Shown in pieces: positions 12,784 through 23,756 of a stretch of 64,000 bases of DNA (within the stretch, counting starts at the first letter, position 1; every line of letters starts with the position of its first letter). Location: the NCBI GenBank assembly GCA_963932465.1, contig OZ010791.1:154735915-154799914 (forward strand). The letters are read 5' to 3'. Position numbers and translations under genes: made by a program. This DNA comes from Maratus speciosus (taxonomy: Eukaryota > Arthropoda > Arachnida > Araneae > Salticidae). Below the pieces are notes generated by a model. It searched no databases. It saw only the letters and a program-made list of their open reading frames with translations, and was not told where the DNA came from.

Positions 12784-13532
12784 GGTCATCAAGAAGAGCT
12801 AGGTCACATGTTCGAAAAAATTCGATCAGTGGGTCATTTTGGGGTCATTACGAGTCAATGGATTTCAGGGAGAATGAAGGTTGAAACAGTTATTAAGGTG
12901 TTGAACAGTTGCAAGTAAACGAAGTCGCAAGGTTGGCAACAATTCGCCAAATTTGGCGAAGAATTGATAACATTTGGCGAAAAAATTGGCTTTCAGAATC
13001 TGAAGGAATTTTCTAGAAATTCCCAATAGTAGGTGAGATACACAATTCAATCAATCAGAGTCCATAGAAAGTTCTCGAAAACAGAATTCAACCAATCAGG
13101 GGACATAGAACTTTCTCGTAATTAATCTCACGTCTGCATAAAGAAGTGCTTCGACCGAAGCCTAAAGTCTGTGAAGTTGGGCTTTGAGTCTTGTGATCTG
13201 CAAAAAACTTAGAAGTCTACGAAACGATTGAAGTTTGCGCTTGCTAGTGTTGGTAGATTGTGCTGAACTACCTTGCTAAATGCTTCCTGTTGTATTGTGA
13301 AGACTGCTCTGGACTACCAGAGTTATGTTCGCTGGACGTCCCACGAAGCGAAAAAATTTTCACTTCCAACAGCAAGAAGAAAGGTAGTGTCTACTGTGAA
13401 ACCTGAAGAATTGAATCTACAAGGCCAGTGCGAGCAACCAAAGCAAGGAGCATGGAAAAGATAACTGAAGCTGTTACAAACGTGAATAACTATCAATCCA
13501 AAGAAAAGCTAGAAAAAATGCGTTGTTTATAC

Positions 13533-14789
13533 CCTGTTCACACTGGGATATCGGAACTGTCTTAAACCACAGAACTCTCTTAATTTTGAGGTTGTACCAT
13601 ATTGGAATTGGAAACCTGTTCACATCGAAAAACTCACCTAAGATACGTCACTGTGTTGTTTGCGCATGCGCTTATTATAAAACTGCCCGCAATACCCAAT
13701 CAGTTAATGCGAAGCTTTTCAGCAAGCGAGAGTGAATGGTCGTGACAACTCTCTCAGAGAATTCGGCGGTTTAAGATAGTTCCGATTAGAGGTCTGCACG
13801 GGCCGAAATTGCTAGGCCCGAGCCCGCTCCGACTCATAGAAAAAAAAATTTGGCCCGGCCCGATACAAAAATTAAAAGTTCGGCCCGAGCCCGGCCCGGA
13901 GCGATAAAAAAATTAAAAGTTCGGCCCGGCTCGGGAAAAAGTTAAAATCTCGGCCCGAGCCCGGCCTGGGTGAATTTCTACAAAACATTGATTTTTACGT
14001 CGATTTGGTTAAAAATTTGTCTCGCACGAGGAGTTTTGACCAAAAATATTTATCAACTTTTTTTTTCATGTTTATAATCTTCATTCTTATAGAAGTGCCG
14101 CAGCCTGCGATATTTATTTTTTTAACGAATCTCTATTTCTTGTATGTAAATGTTTCAGTTATCATTAATATTGCTAATCCATATTCCATGTTGAAGTGTT
14201 AAAAATCTGAAAAATGCTATGCAGTAAAATCTTTTAAGACGGAATTGCATCGAAAAGGGGGGGGGGGGGGAGAAAAAAAAACGCTACAGACAAGTTTCCT
14301 TCCTAGCAAGTGTAAATGTATTATATATTCTGTTCTTACGCATTAGTATATTAATTTTGCATAGATCAACACGTTTTTCAGTTTAAAACAGGGTTCCGTC
14401 ATAGGCAGGTTCTTTTTCACATGTTTTTCTAGATTTGAATTTAGCTATATTTTAATAAGCGTAGAAATCTACTATTCTTTAAAAAGAATAAATTTTAATG
14501 TTTAAGTGTAGAATCATAGCGATTTAAAATTGCATGCATTTTTTGCAAAAATTTTTAGCCCAGGCCTGATTTTACTGTCCTAGAATGGACCAGGCCACGC
14601 TGAGACAATGATTTTCACACAGGTTGGGTTAAAACTAGGACTGAAAATTTTGGGCCGTGAAGATTAGGAATGAAACCAGTCCCGGCTCTGTACAGAAAAA
14701 AAAAAAACTAGGCCCGGCCCGAGTCTTCAGAAAAAAGTATGGCTTGGCGCGTGCAGATCTCTAGTTCCGATATCTCAGTGTGAACAGGG
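13533..14789. mobile_element. TA-flanked TIR element, itself split by a hAT element
   Basis: The termini CCCTGTTCACACTGGGATAT and its near-complement lie at 13533 and 14789, flanked by TA (13531-13532 and 14790-14791). About 35 bp of each end pair. The copy-1 repeat at about 4580-4600 gives a related uninterrupted site. Removing the inner hAT leaves an element of about 270 bp, a typical MITE length. Confidence 0.7.
13787..14763. mobile_element. Non-autonomous hAT element (TAGAGGTCTGCAC family), copy 1
   Basis: The ends are TAGAGGTCTGCACGGGCCG and the inverse GTGCAGATCTCTA. A perfect 8-bp duplication GTTCCGAT flanks it (13779-13786 and 14764-14771), which is diagnostic for the hAT superfamily. 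Both subterminal regions are packed with CGGCCCGGCCC-type words, unlike the AT-rich interior, and these are plausible transposase-binding repeats. No transposase frame is present. A related copy lies at 49720-51118. Confidence 0.85.
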
Positions 14790-14976
14790 TATTAGTCAGA
14801 AAAAGAAGAGTAACGTGATTGTTGGAAGATCGCCCCAGGCGTCTGGAGAATTTGCGAAAGCCTGCAACTTCTTAACGTCGTACTAATGAAACAGAAGAGA
14901 GCCGCCGCCAGAGACTGGAAGAACAATACAGCAAGAATTTATTGTTACATCCAGTTGAATATAAAGGTAATTTTAA

Positions 14977-15184
14977 CCCACTAATGCCGGTTGGTGCGAA
15001 AATCTGCCATTTAAGTAATACGCAAATTTTAAATATGAAAACCAGTATTTTAGTAAGGGAATTTTCATATTAATTAATCTCAAACTTTGAGGGATCAAAT
15101 AAGTTAAAATTACAATAAGGGAAAACTGGTGTCAACTGGTACATATGTATTAAAAATGTGTAAAAGAAACTCGGCATTAATGGG
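14977..15184. mobile_element. TTAA-flanked MITE (208 bp)
   Basis: The ends CCCACTAATGCCG and CGGCATTAATGGG are imperfect inverted repeats flanked by TTAA (14973-14976 and 15185-15188). Short size and TTAA flanks fit a piggyBac-type MITE. Confidence 0.7.
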
Positions 15185-15604
15185 TTAAACAAGCATATCT
15201 CGGTCTTCCATGCTGGTATTAGAATATATAAAACATAGCTCCCAACTCTTCCGCTTTTTTGTACCAAAAAAAAATAACAGAAAATTTTGCCTTATCTAAC
15301 CGGCAGATTACAGCGATTTAAAAAGGTAAACTTTACTATAAAATTTCTGCGATACAAAAGAGCCTAAGATGTTGGCAGCTATGATAAAGACATTTTTTAG
15401 GGAAAAAAATACGAGTGGATTGCGCTTGATGTATAATTGATGATGGCAATTTTAAATTGTAAAAATATTTTTATTATTACGTATGCGTTTCCGAAAGATT
15501 TTAAATATTGTTAATTATTATATTTATTGCATTTATAAATTATTATTTTCACTGTAAAATATATATCTTATGATAAAGTGTAAAACAAATAACAATAATA
15601 ATAA

Positions 15605-16000
15605 AATAAAATAACTTTTGCACCCTCTAATGCGATAAATCTAAATATGTCAGCTTCCTAGCCAATATGCTTTTTCTTGTTATGATCTCCTCATTTTCTT
15701 TTTTAGGTGTATAAAGTATTGCTGAAATTTCTCCTCTGGATTACAAGATTTTTGTGTTAACGTGAATGTGAACCCCGGGAGAAAAGAATTTTTCTTGATG
15801 GCGTCGTATGTATTTAGAGGTGGAAAAAAATGTTCTCACTTAAGTGAATAACATTTTGATTCCGAGAATGTATTTTCTTTCAAATGCAGGTTTCCATAAA
15901 ATATAGAATATAGTAAAAGAGTGATAGCTATGATGCTTCATGTGTGTTCAAATGGACTTTAGTGTTTTTCAGAATATCGAAAATCGCCTTTGTTTTAAAT
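15605..16000 (+). repeat. Dispersed direct repeat, copy 2 (matches 11705-12125)
   Basis: Co-linear with 11705-12125, with substitutions and small indels. No gene. It ends just before the MITE at 16010. Confidence 0.6.
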
Positions 16001-16009
16001 ATACATATA

Positions 16010-16467
16010 CCGGGTGTCCTAAAAAGGACTAACTGATTTTAAAAATCAATAACTTGCAAACGGTGACAGATATTTAAAAAATTCTTGCAGGAGTGTTATG
16101 CATAAGGTCAAAAGTTTTTTTTACAGTGATTTTCGATTTTAGTTCGAATTACAAAAAATAGATGGTGCTGCGATCAATAGACGCTAAATTCAGGCTCGAT
16201 TTTTGGTACTTTCACGCCCACTCAATACATTTTCATCTCCTTTTTCCGCATGGAAGAAGAGAAAGTACCAAAAATCGAGCCTGTATTTAGCGCCTCTATT
16301 GATCGCAGCGCCATCTATTGTTTGTAATTCGAATTAAAATCGAAAATCACTGTAAAAAAAAACTTTTGACCTTATGCATAACCCTCCTGCAAGAATTTTT
16401 AAAATATCTGTCACCGTTTGCAAGTTATTGATTTTAAAAATCAGTCAGCCCTTTTTAGGACACCCGG
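16010..16467. mobile_element. Near-palindromic MITE (458 bp)
   Basis: It begins CCGGGTGTCCTAAAAAGG and ends with the complement, flanked by TA (16008-16009 and 16468-16469). The two halves pair over almost the whole length, so the transcript would fold into one long hairpin. Each half contains a GATCGCAGCGCCATCTATTG-like word. Non-autonomous, probably of the Tc1/mariner group by its TA duplication. Confidence 0.85.
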
Positions 16468-16589
16468 TACATGATCACGCTAAAAAACAAATGCGTACAT
16501 TTGCACATTAAAACAGGTATACTGATGATACAAAAACAGTTTGTCTATATATGTGTAAAGTGGCGTGTAAATTACCAAATACACGTCTG

Positions 16590-16670
16590 GTGTGTTAAGT
16601 GTCTTGCTTAAGTGTGTTAAGTCAATCTGCTTAAGTGTGTTAAGTCAATCTGCTTAAGTGTGTAAAAAGT
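16590..16670 (+). repeat. Short tandem repeat (about 26-bp unit)
   Basis: The words GTGTGTTAAGTC and AATCTGCTTAA recur in tandem about three times. Confidence 0.6.
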
Positions 16671-16835
16671 TATCAAATAACTTTGAAATGCACAGTTTAA
16701 AGTGTAAAGAGCACAGGATTACACATATATCTATGTAATAAACAAAAACGAGAGATTTTGTGTACCTAGTACATAACCTTTTAGTTTGGGATGTAAATTT
16801 TGAACTAAATTAGTTTTACTAGTAACCAATATTTA

Positions 16836-17223
16836 TGTAATATAAGGATGATATAAGGATAAGGCCTTAGTTAATGAAAAAAGGAGTTTAATGATTCTAG
16901 GTTATAGTTTTACATATTAAATAGAAATTATATTTATAAGTACGGGAGGGTAGGGGGTTTTTCTGCGGCACTCGCAGAATCGTCGAGATTCCATATCGGC
17001 CTCCGCTCTCGTCTAGAGCGAGAAAGATACGTGTAACATCAGCCGCGTCAGAATGAAATCTGCTCTCGGTTGTCACTTGTTTCCAAGCGAAGAGAATGCA
17101 AACTGCATATCAGCAAATTCAGTAACATCTGCTGTTCTGCGGTAACAAGTTCTCATGGAAAAGTGCTGACCATATCTGTTGCTATGAGTAGGGTTTTATG
17201 GGAATCTAAAACCACAACTCACA
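16836..17223 (-). repeat. 3' LTR of the minus-strand retrotransposon
   Basis: This 388-bp LTR matches 21137-21530 except for a few substitutions and a small indel near 16970. In the plus sense it starts TGTAATATAAGG and ends ACAACTCACA, so both strands have TG...CA ends. The host duplication TTTA is at 16832-16835. Because the gag frame is on the minus strand, this is the 3' LTR. Confidence 0.85.
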
Positions 17224-18643
17224 CTCGGCCATCTTGTCCGCTTGTCGACCTCGACAGCGCGTTAAATAAGCAACAAGATATGTCAAAAAACAAAAACAAA
17301 CTATCTAAAAATAATTAAAATCCAAAGGAAAAAAAAATTGTCATTAAATAATTAAGAGAATTGAGCTAAATAATAATAAAAAAAAATTTAAGTCTAAATT
17401 TTATGTAAATTAATGCTGAGCTGCCGTGGGATATCTCCAAAAAAACAAACAAAAGAATAAAAAAAAATCTCAGGATAACATCAGTTTGCGTCATGAGGCC
17501 GTCTTTCTCATGAGCCATCATCAGGGATGAAAAATATAATCTGAAAGGCCGTCTGCCCATTATATTATCATCAAGAAAACATACTAAAATCTGCCTCATC
17601 TTAGGTAGAATTTCGTAAAAAAAAACATCTTTATCCTAACGTCATTCGAGAATAAAAAAAAAGAGGTTTGCCTCGTCTAAGCAAAAAAAAAAAGGATTTC
17701 CCACCAAAAGGTTTTTTTTTTCGACAGCCAGCTCTTACTTCTCTAAAAAAAATATGCGGGGGGGGGGGGACACATACATATATATAGCAATTCAATAAAA
17801 AGTTTACACATAAAATACAGTTTTTAAAAATATAAATACAACAATATTCTTTTTCTTCTTGTCAAAAGTGAGTGTTCAAAAAAAAAAAAAAAAGTCCTGT
17901 GTAAACAGTCATTTTAAAATAAAGTTGTTGTTTACGCAACATGAAAAAAAAACACGTGTTGCGAACAGGCAAATGAAAAAAATAATGCACCATTTGCAGT
18001 CCGAGAGAAAGATAACTTGCCATGCGCAAAAATAAAAATCACCGCATGGGTTCAATAAAAAAGTTTTGAGCAGATATATATCGCTCAGAGATTTAAAAAA
18101 AAATGTTGAACAGGACTTCGAAAAAAAAAAGGCACATAAATTCTGTTAATATAAGCTGAAAAAATAAAGAATCTGTTGCATATTCCACAAACTAAGAATA
18201 ATAATAAAAAAAAACACTGTTGATAAAAATGCTTGGTACGCGATAACTTCTTTAAAAAAAAAGCACTTGAAGTTTATCGCACTGTAGAATGGCATGACAC
18301 ACAAAAATACGAAGAAGAAAAAAAACGTTCTGTGTTGCAGATTTTCATCAATGATTGGACTCTTGAAATGGTGAGTTACACTGGTAAACACCTCATTCTA
18401 ATGTTTCGTCCAGAAAAAAAATAATCGTGGATGCTTGCTGCAATCGTAAAAAAAACGAAGATATTGAAATAAAGTTACTAAGAAAATCACTGATAGTAGC
18501 AGTCTAATAGTCTGTACGATATAAATGTTCTCAGGAATAAGCAGATATATGGGTGTCAAACACAGAATATATAAAAACACAGTTAAAAAAAATAGTAGTA
18601 ATAATAAAAAACACATTTATGATAAATTCGTTGGTTGCACTTG
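17224..18643 (-). other. 3' non-coding interior of LTR retrotransposon 1
   Basis: Between the gag stop and the 3' LTR there is no coherent reading frame. In element sense the strand is studded with poly-T runs (for example complements of 17330-17340, 17385-17395 and 17878-17893). The small frames at 17366-17599, 18146-18391 and 18398-18616 are Phe/Leu-rich and look like products of those runs. No clear polypurine tract is visible next to the 3' LTR. Confidence 0.55.
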
Positions 18644-20803
18644 TCACCTATATACGTGAAGCATATTTCTTTTTGGAAATTTAAGTCTACTTTTTCTCTT
18701 TCTCGTTGTTGACTTCACAAAATGTCGGCGTATAAAAAATAAAAAAGGAATGATAAGGACACGCAGAATTTCGGTCCAATTAGTAACGTCACTCGAATCT
18801 CGAGATGGTTGGGATGTATGGAACGCCGAATGCTGATAAATGAGTCCGTTGGCAGACGTAAACAGTAATAAATAGATGGTCAATAAGACGAGCACAGTCA
18901 TGAACAGCTTGTAGGATAAGAAATTTAAATCGTAGGAAAAGCAGTCTGGCGATAATGTTGCGAGATGTTTCAGATGTGCTGAGTCAATCACTTGGTCAAC
19001 TTCGATGTCAGTAGGAATATTTTCATTCGAAAAATCTTTATTTACTGTCGGCGGTTTTAGATCTTGGGGGAAAGAATTTGAAACAAGTGTTTCCATAGTG
19101 CATCTTGCATCAGGAAATGGAGGTGCATAGGATTTATCTTCAGATTTCGTTGCAGATACATTATCAGACACAGTAATGCAGCTTATAAAAATGCTTGTGG
19201 GTGGAGATTTAGTTAAAGTAGCGCCGTTTTTGTCGCATGTGAGAGTACCCTGAAATATGACATCTGTCCCTATGATAAGTGGCATGGGCATCTGAGAAGA
19301 CTTAACTACGTAAACAGAAGTAGAAAAAGTGTTATCGTCTACCTCTATATCGGTAGAAAACGATCCTATAGGTTGAATAACACGGTTACCGATACCCGAC
19401 AATTGTACAGGAGCTCCGGTGAGGGGGGGAGACCCAATTTGTTCATAAATGTCTTCTCTCAGTATCGTCAGTGAGCTTCCAGTGTCCAAGATTGAATTGA
19501 TTTGTAAATTAAAAATTTTTACAGGTTTCTGCATGCGCGGATGAGAATGACACATTTCTACTACGTGGATTTGTTCGTCTCTGCGCGGCGACGTCTTGCG
19601 TGAAGGGGAGGTGCCTTGAGTCGAACGCTTACGCTCCGGCGTTTGCTCTGTACATTGATTAGAAACATGACCAAAACGCGCACATTTCATACACTTTTTT
19701 CCTTTATTTAAATGCACACAATGGGTAGACAGGTGCCCTGGGGCTAAACAATCCCAGCAAGTTAATTTTGCAGTTTTTTCCGTCTGGTTAATCTTAGGAG
19801 TGTTGGGTGTAGTCGGTGACTTTGATTGGTAAATTTTAGAACTCTGTTCACAAATTCGTTCGAAAATTTGGAGCTTGTTTTTAAATTCGGCAAGCGTGGC
19901 GCACCCGAATAATATAGCTTTATTATGTGGTGTATCGTTAATCCCATTAATTATATAGTGAATTAAAGATATATCATCGATGTTTCCTCTTTGTGCTATT
20001 TCTTTCATTTTCAAAAAATATTCCAATAGTTTTTCGTTCGGGCGGCAGCCTCTAGCGGCTAGTAATTGATGTATCTGGGCGGACGAAGCTGATTGTCCAA
20101 ATTCGCGAAACAATGCTTCTTTGAGCGATGTATATGAAGAAATGTTATTTTCACTACGTACATACAATAATGCTAAACTTTTTAATGCCCGCTCAGCAAA
20201 CACAAATTTCTGTATGTCGGACAGTTGAAATGAATGGGCCAGAGATTCAAATCTCTGAAACCATGTTTGAACGTTTTCCGTTTTATCACCACTAAACGGT
20301 GTAATTAAATGATCAATGTCATGGAAAGAAATTGTCTGTTTGGGCGCGGAGTGTGTACAGTGTACACGCGCCTGGTCTGGCTGTACTGCCAAAGGCGAAG
20401 ATAAACCAGTGCTTCCACTACTATTGTGGCTATCATCAAATTCTGTATCCGATTCGGAAACTGCCGTAAACGTGTCTTTAAAAGCCGAAATATCAACTAG
20501 TGCGCTTAAAATACGTTGCCCTATATCTTGTTTTGATCCATGGATGTCAATGGATAAGATATTAGCAATAGTAATCAATTGTATCTGATCATAATCGTCC
20601 AAAATTACTTTGAGTTTATTTTCATACTCATCGCTTTTGTCAGTAAAAGAAAAACCTTTAAATTTCCTTAAATTCGCTCTATTCTGGCGATTTTTATCGC
20701 AACCAAATATAAATTCATGCAATAATTTGATTTTATCTGTTTTAGCCGATTTCAACTGGCATTTAATAAAGTCAATTTCTTGTAATTCCATATTAAAAGG
20801 CAA
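18644..20803 (-). CDS. Gag-protease polyprotein of LTR retrotransposon 1 (719 aa)
   Basis: The frame is intact from ATG at 20801-20803. Residues about 70-105 have a SAP-like pattern. Residues about 165-330 fit a Retrotrans_gag domain, with the W..RFE and F..EFG features of particle-forming Gag proteins. Two CCHC zinc knuckles (C349...C362, about C372...C385) should bind RNA. A retropepsin follows, with the catalytic D-T-G at residues 440-442 and a hydrophobic I-I-G-T-D flap-side motif further on. The last 90 or so residues differ: a hydrophobic segment (about 635-655), a second one (about 688-700) and a basic tail, resembling the membrane-anchored end of an Env-like protein. Pol is absent between protease and tail, consistent with an in-frame internal deletion. 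The Env reading is an inference; the Gag and protease calls are firm. Confidence 0.85.
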   Translation of the reverse strand: MPFNMELQEIDFIKCQLKSAKTDKIKLLHEFIFGCDKNRQNRANLRKFKGFSFTDKSDEYENKLKVILDDYDQIQLITIANILSIDIHGSKQDIGQRILSALVDISAFKDTFTAVSESDTEFDDSHNSSGSTGLSSPLAVQPDQARVHCTHSAPKQTISFHDIDHLITPFSGDKTENVQTWFQRFESLAHSFQLSDIQKFVFAERALKSLALLYVRSENNISSYTSLKEALFREFGQSASSAQIHQLLAARGCRPNEKLLEYFLKMKEIAQRGNIDDISLIHYIINGINDTPHNKAILFGCATLAEFKNKLQIFERICEQSSKIYQSKSPTTPNTPKINQTEKTAKLTCWDCLAPGHLSTHCVHLNKGKKCMKCARFGHVSNQCTEQTPERKRSTQGTSPSRKTSPRRDEQIHVVEMCHSHPRMQKPVKIFNLQINSILDTGSSLTILREDIYEQIGSPPLTGAPVQLSGIGNRVIQPIGSFSTDIEVDDNTFSTSVYVVKSSQMPMPLIIGTDVIFQGTLTCDKNGATLTKSPPTSIFISCITVSDNVSATKSEDKSYAPPFPDARCTMETLVSNSFPQDLKPPTVNKDFSNENIPTDIEVDQVIDSAHLKHLATLSPDCFSYDLNFLSYKLFMTVLVLLTIYLLLFTSANGLIYQHSAFHTSQPSRDSSDVTNWTEILRVLIIPFLFFIRRHFVKSTTRKRKSRLKFPKRNMLHVYR

Positions 20804-21116
20804 GAAAGGAAAGAGAAAAAAATAAACTTACTTCAAAAGGAGTTATCCAATTGAAAAATAAATTCCTCGCCACGATATATTGAAGTAATCCAATTAATGA
20901 TCCGTAGAAAAAAAATATGCAGTCGAAGATTCATTCCTTGTACAGCGATAACTATCTTGCACAAATAAAAATAAACGAGCTTCAACCAGATGGCTAAGGG
21001 GATGAATCACGTCTGCTAGAATACGAATGTTGATAACGGGACTGAGAAGGAAGTTCTCCAATTCTGATCGGTAATAAAGCCTAGGGGATTTTACTTTTTA
21101 AATTCGTTTTGGATTC

Positions 21117-21134
21117 AAATCGGCCTAGAGCCCA
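21117..21134 (-). promoter_or_regulatory. Candidate primer-binding site of LTR retrotransposon 1
   Basis: Two bases inside the 5' LTR, the element strand reads TGGGCTCTAGGCCGATTT. It starts TGG, as expected for pairing with the CCA end of a tRNA. The tRNA species is not assigned. Confidence 0.5.
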
Positions 21135-21136
21135 CA

Positions 21137-21530
21137 TGTAATATAAGGATGATATAAGGATAAGGCCTTAGTTAATGAAAAAAGGAGTTTAATGATTCTA
21201 GGTTATAGTTTTACATATTAAATAGAAATTATATTTACAAGTACGGGAGGGTAGGGGGGTTTTCTGCGGCATTCGCACTCGCAGAATCGTCGAGATTCCA
21301 TATTGGCCTCCGCTCTCGTCTAGAGCGAGAAAGATACGTGTAACATCAGCCGCGTCAGAATGAAATCTGCTCTCGGTTGTCACTTGTTTCCAAGCGAAGA
21401 GAATGCAAACTGCATATCAGCAAATTCAGTAACATCTGCTGTTCTGCGGTAACAAGTTCTCATGGAAAAGTGCTGACCATATCTGTTGCTATGAGTAGGG
21501 TTTTATGGGAATCTAAAACCACAACTCACA
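21137..21530 (-). repeat. 5' LTR of LTR retrotransposon 1
   Basis: This 394-bp copy of the LTR is followed by the target duplication TTTA at 21531-21534. It differs from the other LTR by about half a dozen small changes, including a short extra CATTCGCACTCGC-like segment near 21270. The 66-codon plus-strand frame running out of it is a repeat artefact; its twin is at 17070. Confidence 0.85.
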
Positions 21531-21539
21531 TTTATACTA

Positions 21540-23200
21540 GTATTTATTTGCGTAGAAAGTTGTTTTGTCAGAGCTAAATTGCTTAAAACATTGAAGACAG
21601 AAAAATAGTCTCTGGACAGCTCATGTGACTTTAAAAAAAATGTCTTCGTTTGTATGGGGAGGGCTTGTGCCCCATCAGCCCCTCTACCCTTTTTCCACGT
21701 TCCTATCTATCTGGCAAGCATTGTCTGTTCCCTTATTAAAATGACGGGTGGCTATTATTTATTTATTTTTAGTATTCGCCTTCTATTTTAGAAATCTCTT
21801 TTATGAAATTTTAAATCAGTTTTCCATTTTATTTTATCTCTTTTAACAAATTTCTTCGGCTCGTTACTATTATATAAAAAATCAAAGAAAAAAATATAAA
21901 TATTTTTTTTTTCTAAAGTTATACTCAACAAAACGTGAAAGTCCTTTTACATAAATAGCAAAAGAGACTAAAGCATTTTCATTTAGGATTTTTTAAAGGG
22001 AATTAGCAACGCAACATAAGTTGTCAAGATGAAGGATAGACTAACCCCGAATTTTCTTGCAAACCTTGCAATATTCATGACTGAAAGTTAACTATTCTGT
22101 TAGTGCTAAAACTCTATTCATAAATCATGCGATAAACTAACAACTTTAGTTGCGCACAGAATTTTTAAGCAAGAGATGCTTTATAACATTTAAGAAGTCT
22201 AATGTAGTTTTCATGCAGCATTAGTTAATTGAAAAGCGTTTCCAAAAATTGTATTATACAATATAAATGAATATTTCCTTCCTAAATTTTTGCAGTCATT
22301 AATTTGCCCTTCACCGTGAAAACAGAAAAAAACATTAAAATGTTCTGTGTAAATTACGTTCAACTTGTACGGTTTCTAGAAAGAGCTATCTTTTAAATAA
22401 AATTATGATTATTTTTTGATCAGTCCCTTTCAAAACGATAAAATAAAATGTAAACCACTTTTGGTATACATTAATTTGTGCAATACATAATTTTGAAATA
22501 GGTTATTACATTCACTTATTATTTTTAGCTTGTAACTTTGATTCGGAAACTTTGACTCAGAAACTTGACTCAGAAATTTTGATTTCAATCACTTTATTAA
22601 ATAAATAAATTATATTTCTGCGATGGAAATATGCACCAGTATATTTAAAATATATACTGATTGCTTTATGAAATGCACTCGAACGTTTAAATTTTTAGGT
22701 TTATCATCGACGAACGGTATTAGAAAATGAATTTAAATTTTCGGGGAAATCATTAACTTTTGCTGCTGATATATTTGTTATTTTACATATGATGTGTATT
22801 TAATGTTTAATAATTGAGATAATTCTTGTGCATATATATCACTATTTTTATTTTGTTCGTGATTTAACCCAATGACATTTAATATTTTGAAATTTTGTGT
22901 TTTTCTATTTAAAAACTTTCGTAATAATAATTATTCTACTGTTTTAAGCAAATTGTTTTCTGAAAGTTTTTTATTTTTGTGTCTTACATTCTCATTGACA
23001 GTTTTAAATTACAAACTTCCCAGTTCTTCTGTAGTAGAAACTGACAAAAGAAAGCCTGAAAACTTTATTTTGATGAAACATTCAATGCATTTTGGAAACT
23101 TGAAGTCAAAAGAATGGAGTCATTTCGAAAAATAGCCTCAAATGAAGCAATTAGAATAACAATTTCTTGTAAACTATAAACAAATTATAATTTGTATTTT
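21540..23200 (+). repeat. Old dispersed repeat, related to 40860-41830
   Basis: Degenerate but co-linear blocks are shared with 36660-36860, 40880-41830 and, in part, 27550-28200 and 51830-52330. Examples are TCAAGATGAA, TTAACTATTCTGTTAG, ATAAATCATGCGA, a GAAATGC-C-C-CGTTTA block and TCGGGGAAATC. No protein homology is visible; the 87-codon frame at 22872-23135 carries no recognised domain. It is probably an ancient, multi-copy element that LTR retrotransposon 1 inserted into. Confidence 0.45.
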
Positions 23201-23333
23201 TAATATAAAAATATCATGACTATAAAGGAAATGCACTTACAAGTATTATTATCTTTTCACATGTAATAAATACATGCAGTTATTTTATTTATTTATGTAT
23301 GCTTGTTTATTTTTTTTAAATGAAAATTATTAA

Positions 23334-23752
23334 GGCTGTTCTTAACTGCTCTGCTCAACAAGTGCAAAACGTTTTGACACATTTACAAATTCATTTTTTA
23401 ACGGAAAGGTATAAAATTGGAAAGCCTGGCCATGGAAGCGATTTGGAATTGAACTGTGTTTTCCATTTTTTGATCAATCTATTACCTATTGAGTTATAAG
23501 CGATTTTGATCACGTGACAAACACGTTCTTTCGCCGCTCTTGAGTGGCCATTCTACTTTCGTGCGGAAATTCGATTCAAAACGCCCACTTTGACACTATT
23601 TTCTGAAAGATATATTGCATTTGCAAAAAAAGGAAAAAACAGCTCGATTACATAGTTTCTGAACAACAATACCTGCTAGCTTCATGCATTTCCGAACAAA
23701 AATAAATTAAAACTTATGTCATAAAGCTGCCCTTTTGGATCTGAGAAGACCC
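23334..23752. mobile_element. TTAA-flanked MITE, family A copy 2
   Basis: Same family as 4726-5159, with matching ends (GGCTGTTCTTAACTGCTCTG and GAGAAGACCC) and TTAA on both sides (23330-23333 and 23753-23756). The internal poly-A tract is shorter than in the other copies. Confidence 0.75.
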
Positions 23753-23756
23753 TTAA

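Larger units (their letters stand above)
12790..14975 (+). repeat. LTR-like promoter repeat, copy 2, interrupted by nested insertions
   Basis: It aligns with 3370-4720 from the TAGGTCACATGTTCG block onward, but with one U3-like unit instead of three. Homology continues through the TATA-like and U5-like part to about 13530 and resumes at about 14792. The gap is the TA-flanked MITE at 13533-14789. The 63-codon frame at 13273-13464 has no domain. After the insertion a degraded reading of Arg/Glu-rich sequence can be seen. Confidence 0.55.
16836..21530 (-). mobile_element. LTR retrotransposon 1, gag-protease only
   Basis: Paired LTRs (388 and 394 bp) are flanked by a 4-bp target duplication TTTA (16832-16835 and 21531-21534). 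A candidate primer-binding site lies just inside the 5' LTR. The only long frame encodes Gag and a retropepsin. I find no reverse transcriptase, RNase H or integrase motif in the 3.9-kb interior. The LTRs are almost identical, so insertion looks recent, and the enzymes must have come from elsewhere. A 4-bp duplication does not by itself separate Gypsy from Bel/Pao. Confidence 0.85.

Noticed and set aside
17070..17318. 82-codon frame also found at 21377
   Set aside because: It lies in both LTRs of element 1 and runs out into different sequence at the LTR edge. It is a duplication artefact.
22872..23135. 87-codon frame with a hydrophobic start resembling a signal peptide
   Set aside because: Part of an old dispersed repeat; the frame is not kept in related copies, and Phe/Leu richness is expected in AT-rich DNA.
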